Positions 60,468 through 64,000 of a DNA stretch of 64,000 nt are shown here, in pieces. This DNA is from an uncultured Lachnospiraceae bacterium (GTDB lineage: Bacteria; Bacillota; Clostridia; Lachnospirales; Lachnospiraceae). The position numbers were made by a program, and so were the translations under genes. Positions within the stretch are counted from its first letter, which is position 1. Every line of letters starts with the position of its first letter. The stretch is from positions 9,221 through 73,220 of the forward strand of contig CATXUX010000018.1 of assembly GCA_958402795.1 (NCBI GenBank), in the 5' to 3' direction. The notes under the pieces are model-generated. The model worked only from the letters and a program-made list of their open reading frames with translations, was not told the origin of the DNA and did not search any database.

Positions 60468-61176
60468 GCATGTTATCCAAAAACAGTATGTCAGGAAAGA
60501 AGCAGTGAATCAGACAGTAGATCTGTGCAGGGAAACGATGGCAGAGCAGGAGGACGGCCGGATCTCATATTTTGAGTTTATCCGGGAACAGTCCCGGTAT
60601 ATTGAAAAAAAGTGGTGGATGCTGCAGGGATCTGTTCTGCTGCTCTTATGGTATCTGTTGTGGGATAATGGAGCAGACGGGAATCTGGAACGGCTGACGG
60701 GGAGCTTTGCCGCAGTATTTGCGGTTTTGATCATTCCGGAGATCTGGAAAAACCGTCGGTATTCTTCGGTAGAAATCGAGAAAGCAGCTTATTATTCCCT
60801 CCGACAGATCTGCGCCGCAAGAATTTTGATGTTCGCTATGGTAGATCTGGTGCTGATTACTGTATTTTTTGTGATCGCGCTGCATACCGTTCAGATTATG
60901 GCATACAGACTTGCTGTTGATTTTCTGTTGCCGTTTCTTGTATCCTGCTGTATTTGCTTCCGGTTTCTGTGCAGCAGACGAGGCGGAATGGAATACGCGG
61001 CAACGGCGCTGTGTATGGTATGGAGCGCCGTGTGGTCCGTGGTGGCGGCGAACGAAGCAATTTATGACAGACTTGCCGAACCGGTCTGGCTGGGGATGAT
61101 CCTGCTCTTTTTGGGATATCTGGTTTTCTGTATCCGGAAAGCAATATCTGATTGTGAAATCGCATGGGAGGTGTAG
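60433..61176 (+). CDS. Membrane protein, possible anti-sigma factor
   Basis: A 247-residue protein of no family I recognise. A charged N-terminal ~60 residues (soluble, Gln/Glu/Arg-rich) is followed by about six hydrophobic segments (WMLQGSVLLLLWYLLW, AVFAVLIIPEIW, LVLITVFFVIALH, LLPFLVSCCICF, ALCMVWSAVWSVVAA, LGMILLFLGYLVFCI). It overlaps the sigma factor gene by 35 bases with GGAGGTG as its start signal, and lies 4 bases from the ABC ATPase. A soluble N-terminus that binds the sigma factor is plausible but not shown. Confidence 0.75.
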   Translation: MKPYQKKIKEYKHVIQKQYVRKEAVNQTVDLCRETMAEQEDGRISYFEFIREQSRYIEKKWWMLQGSVLLLLWYLLWDNGADGNLERLTGSFAAVFAVLIIPEIWKNRRYSSVEIEKAAYYSLRQICAARILMFAMVDLVLITVFFVIALHTVQIMAYRLAVDFLLPFLVSCCICFRFLCSRRGGMEYAATALCMVWSAVWSVVAANEAIYDRLAEPVWLGMILLFLGYLVFCIRKAISDCEIAWEV

Positions 61177-61180
61177 ACAG

Positions 61181-62065
61181 ATGGAATTAAAGATGAGACA
61201 TGTATCAAAAAATTACGGAGAAGTATTCGCAGTCGACGACGTTACGTATTCTATGGAGAATGGGGTGTACGGATTACTGGGGGTGAACGGCGCGGGAAAG
61301 ACTACTCTGATGAAAATGCTTTGTACAGTGACACGTCCGACTGCAGGAGAAATCACATGGAACGGGAAAGATATTTTTAAAGCAGGGGAACAGTACCGGG
61401 ATATTCTCGGATATCTGCCGCAGGATTTCGGATTCTATCCCGAACTGTCCGTTTATGATTATCTGATGTATATTGCATCGATTAAAGGGATTCGTCCGGC
61501 TGTAGCGAAAAAAAGAATCGGAGAGCTTTTGAATACGGTCCAGTTATCAAAGTATAAGAGCCGTAAAATGAAAGCACTGTCCGGCGGAATGGCGCGTCGT
61601 GTCGGGATCGCGCAGGCAATGCTGAATAATCCGAAAATTCTGGTACTGGATGAGCCGACGGCAGGACTCGATCCGAGCGAGCGGATTCGTTTCCGAAATC
61701 TGATCAGTGAACTGGCGGAAGACCGTCTGGTACTGCTGTCCACGCACATTGTGTCAGACGTCGAGTTTATTGCGGAGCAGATCATACTGATGAAAGACGG
61801 AAAATTCTTCTATACCGGAACTTCCGAAGAACTGACCGCTTCCATGGAAGAAGACGTCTGGAGCTGTACGGTTCCCAGGCAGAAAGTGGAGCAGTATCTG
61901 CAGAACTATCTGGTAGGTAATGTGAAACATGTATCCGGCGGCGCGGAGCTTCGGATCTTGTCCAAGACGCCGCCGACAGAACAGGCGGTGCAGGAAGAAC
62001 CGACGCTGGAAGACGCATTTTTACTGTATTATGGTGTGAAAGCAGGTGAGGAAGATGAAATATGA
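61181..62065 (+). CDS. ABC transporter ATP-binding protein
   Basis: A 294-residue ATPase of the export/multidrug class. It starts MELKMRHVSKNYG after GGGAGGTGTAG. It has Walker A GVNGAGKTT at residues 34-42, a Q-loop in YLPQDFGFYPELSVYDYL, the signature LSGGMARRVGIAQA near residue 138, Walker B ILVLDEPTAGLDP and a switch His in LLSTHIVSD. The C-terminal ~90 residues form the accessory domain seen in such exporters. It overlaps the permease gene by 11 bases. Peptide or drug export, or membrane-stress response, fits the sigma factor context. Confidence 0.93.
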   Translation: MELKMRHVSKNYGEVFAVDDVTYSMENGVYGLLGVNGAGKTTLMKMLCTVTRPTAGEITWNGKDIFKAGEQYRDILGYLPQDFGFYPELSVYDYLMYIASIKGIRPAVAKKRIGELLNTVQLSKYKSRKMKALSGGMARRVGIAQAMLNNPKILVLDEPTAGLDPSERIRFRNLISELAEDRLVLLSTHIVSDVEFIAEQIILMKDGKFFYTGTSEELTASMEEDVWSCTVPRQKVEQYLQNYLVGNVKHVSGGAELRILSKTPPTEQAVQEEPTLEDAFLLYYGVKAGEEDEI

Positions 62066-63254
62066 GTTGAAAAAGATTTTCTCGAAACGGATCAATCAGG
62101 TTTTGCTTACGGCGGTGTTGGTAATGACAATCATATATTCCGGTATGGCAATCGGGAGCATGAGCTATACAGATGAAAATGGACAGGATCACACAGGTAT
62201 TGAAGCAGGACGCCTTCTGGCTGAAGATAAAAATCGGTGGAAAGGAAAACTGACAGCAGAAAAAATCTCTGAGGTAATAACTGATTACAAAGAATTATCG
62301 GCTAAGTATCCGGATGGAATACCGGATGATGAATGGGGAAAGCAGATGCAGTCATATTACGACATCTATGACTTTGTAATTGACATAATGACTCCGGATT
62401 CGGAATGGGATGAAAGTGTAATATATCAGCTTTCGGATGAACAACTACAAGATATCTATGTAATTTATCAGGGCAATATGAAGAAAATGGCGGAGAAGTA
62501 TGGAACTACAACCGAAAAGAGAAATTACATGGAAAGCATTTATGAAAAGATAGAAATACCTCTGACGTTCGAAGCGAAAGAGTCATGGGATACAATGGCA
62601 ATGTATGCACAAACCTATGTACTGTTGATGGCAGTAATCATAGGCTTTCTGGTGACCGGTATCTTTTCCGAAGAGTTCCGACCGGGAGCGGAGGATGTAT
62701 TTTTGGCTGCTAAGTACGGGAGGTCGAAGGCAGTAAAAAACAAGATCATAGCGGGAATCCTTGTATCGACTGTTGTATATTGGATTGGAGTAGGGATACT
62801 GTCTTCCATCTCCTTTGCAGTAATGGGAGCAAGCGGATTTTTCACACCGTATCAGCTTAGCCATCCCTATAGCATTTATGTTATGACGTATGGAGAATAT
62901 TACTTGCTGATTCTTGTGGGCGGTTACATCGCAACGATGTTTTGCGCCGCTTTGACTATGCTGGTAACGGTAAAGATGCACACGCCCAATCTGGCGGTCT
63001 GCATTCCATTTTTCCTGCTTTGTATGATGCCGTTTATAGCAAGAGCATTACCGCAGTTTGATCCATTTTTTAATTTGCTTCCGACTGTGCTAACTAACAT
63101 TTTAAATGCTGTAAGGATACCGAACCTTATCCAGATCGGACTATTTGTATTTCGTCAGATCCCATTCCTAATGTTCTTGTACAGCATATTATGTATTGCT
63201 TTACTGCCTTTTATATATAGAAGCTATAGTCGGTATGGACTAAAGAAGAAATAG
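62055..63254 (+). CDS. ABC-2 type membrane permease
   Basis: A 399-residue partner of the preceding ATPase. The start MKYELKKIFSKR follows AGGTGAGG and overlaps the ATPase end. One membrane span is near residue 20, then an extracytoplasmic domain of about 150 residues (40-190, Asp/Glu/Tyr-rich), then about five spans from residue 190 (YVLLMAVIIGFLVTGIF to PFLMFLYSILCIALLPF). This domain layout resembles ABC-2 exporters of lantibiotic-immunity or unknown type. The substrate is unknown. Base composition at the end of the gene is more AT-rich than upstream. Confidence 0.85.
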   Translation: MKYELKKIFSKRINQVLLTAVLVMTIIYSGMAIGSMSYTDENGQDHTGIEAGRLLAEDKNRWKGKLTAEKISEVITDYKELSAKYPDGIPDDEWGKQMQSYYDIYDFVIDIMTPDSEWDESVIYQLSDEQLQDIYVIYQGNMKKMAEKYGTTTEKRNYMESIYEKIEIPLTFEAKESWDTMAMYAQTYVLLMAVIIGFLVTGIFSEEFRPGAEDVFLAAKYGRSKAVKNKIIAGILVSTVVYWIGVGILSSISFAVMGASGFFTPYQLSHPYSIYVMTYGEYYLLILVGGYIATMFCAALTMLVTVKMHTPNLAVCIPFFLLCMMPFIARALPQFDPFFNLLPTVLTNILNAVRIPNLIQIGLFVFRQIPFLMFLYSILCIALLPFIYRSYSRYGLKKK

Positions 63255-63358
63255 TATTATGAATGCCTGATACTCTTTCATGTCAGAAACAGAAGTGGCA
63301 AATGAATAATATCACATGTGCTGAATAGAGATATCCACAAAGATATCAACAAATTGAT

Positions 63359-63435
63359 GCGGCTTATCCAAAACAAACACATTGAAAAAAGAAACGATAC
63401 AAGTTATCGTTTTCGTACAAAGGAGGATAAGCCGT
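63359..63435 (+). promoter_or_regulatory. Structured leader that can sequester the ribosome binding site
   Basis: CGGCTTATCC (63360-63369) is perfectly complementary to GGATAAGCCG (63425-63434), which covers the second half of AGGAGG and runs to just before the ATG at 63436. Nested inside is a second perfect hairpin, AAACGATA/TATCGTTT (63392-63399 and 63405-63412). Confidence 0.65.
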
Positions 63436-64000
63436 ATGACGACAAAACTACAACAGTACTTCCCGCTGATCCGGGAGCGGGAAGAAATCCTGAAAGAGAT
63501 TCAGGAAAAACCGGAATTACAGACCATTTATGCAAGTTGGACAGAGAAACAGCAACAAGAATTTTTAGATTTTACGACGGGCGTGAGAGGGATTAAATTC
63601 CTGTATGATGGGTTTTTCAAGGAGTTGATGAACCCGGAAACTACGCCGGAACGTTTGGAAGAAGTTTTATCCCTGCTTCTTGGAATCCGGGTCAGGATCC
63701 TGCAGGTACTTCCGGCTGATTCGACACGGATCGCGGATGAAAGCTCCCTGCTGGTCATGGATATCGTGGTACAGTTGGAGAGCGGAGAAATTGTAAATTT
63801 AGAAATACAGAAGATTGGGTATAAGTTTCCCGGTGAACGAAGCGCCTGCTATTCAGCAGATCTGTTGCTGCGCCAGTACAAGCGGGTTCGCAGTACAAAG
63901 AATGAAAAGTTCAGCTACAAAGATATCAAAGGCGTCTACACAGTTGTATTGTTTGAAAACAGTCCGAAAGAATTCAAAAAATATTCCGATGTTTATCTGC
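63436..64000 (+). CDS. PD-(D/E)XK nuclease-family transposase (Rpn-like), N-terminal part
   Basis: The open frame starts MTTKLQQYFPLIRERE and runs off the window edge after 188 residues with no stop. The core contains FLYDGFFKELMNPETTPERL near residue 53 and the nuclease-like motif SLLVMDIVVQL...GEIVNLEIQ near residues 97-118 (Asp and Glu-x-Gln in place of the classical Glu-x-Lys). These features fit the PD-(D/E)XK family transposases or recombination-promoting nucleases common in Clostridia. AGGAGG lies 9 bases before the ATG but can be occluded by the leader hairpin. An overlapping frame at 63318-63596 is a shadow. Confidence 0.82.
   Translation, partial: MTTKLQQYFPLIREREEILKEIQEKPELQTIYASWTEKQQQEFLDFTTGVRGIKFLYDGFFKELMNPETTPERLEEVLSLLLGIRVRILQVLPADSTRIADESSLLVMDIVVQLESGEIVNLEIQKIGYKFPGERSACYSADLLLRQYKRVRSTKNEKFSYKDIKGVYTVVLFENSPKEFKKYSDVYL

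Noticed and set aside
63318..63596. Open frame of 92 codons at the right edge
   Set aside because: It overlaps the well-supported nuclease-family gene in another frame and its protein is low-complexity Lys/Arg/Asp.

Overview
The window reads as a chromosome segment from an anaerobic Bacillota of the class Clostridia, most likely a gut Lachnospiraceae. The reasons are strong AGGAGG ribosome binding sites, sigma-A promoters, GPH sugar symporters beside AraC regulators of the YesN type, fused CobA-HemD and FolB-FolK proteins, and a structured intergenic repeat of a kind I recall from that family. The species call is inference. Nearly all genes lie on the + strand.

Region 1 (1-13300) is one long cobalamin operon that enters from the left edge: cbiB (partial), threonine-phosphate decarboxylase, cobyric acid synthase, hemC, a cobA-hemD fusion, a four-gene peptide/nickel-type ABC importer, a tandem CobU-like protein, cbiC and precorrin-2 dehydrogenase. 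It makes the tetrapyrrole precursor and also assembles the lower-ligand arm, with a transporter of unknown cargo embedded in the middle.

Region 2 (13335-55818) is a large glycoside-utilisation locus. It encodes three GH43-type enzymes, two GH78 alpha-L-rhamnosidases, a GH106-like protein, two GH2, a GH35/42-like, two GH3 and one GH1 enzyme, a tannase/feruloyl-esterase homologue, two further esterases, a nucleoside-hydrolase-like protein, three GPH symporters, three AraC-family regulators and a TetR regulator. None of the enzymes shows a signal peptide, so the pathway looks intracellular: small (acylated, rhamnose-containing) plant glycosides would be imported and then trimmed. Five promoters share an exactly spaced element, TGCTAG and TTCTAA with starts 21 bp apart, followed by a -10 box 26-27 bp downstream of the second half-site. 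This defines a local AraC-type regulon that fires GH43, GH78, a symporter, the GH2-GH35/42-GH106-GH2 operon and the eight-gene GH3-to-GH3 operon. Five enzymes of unrelated fold carry a similar 65-95 residue C-terminal helical module that I cannot name. A sub-island (26930-33273: AraC, GPH, GH78, GH43) has different codon habits and a different operator, and looks acquired.

Region 3 (55805-59815) is a folate operon: folC, an HD-domain protein, a palindromic repeat element, folP and a folB-folK fusion. Region 4 (59835-63254) is an ECF sigma factor with an overlapping membrane protein and an ABC exporter pair. The right edge holds the start of a PD-(D/E)XK nuclease-family transposase gene whose ribosome binding site can be sequestered in a hairpin. 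No rRNA, tRNA or CRISPR array was seen.
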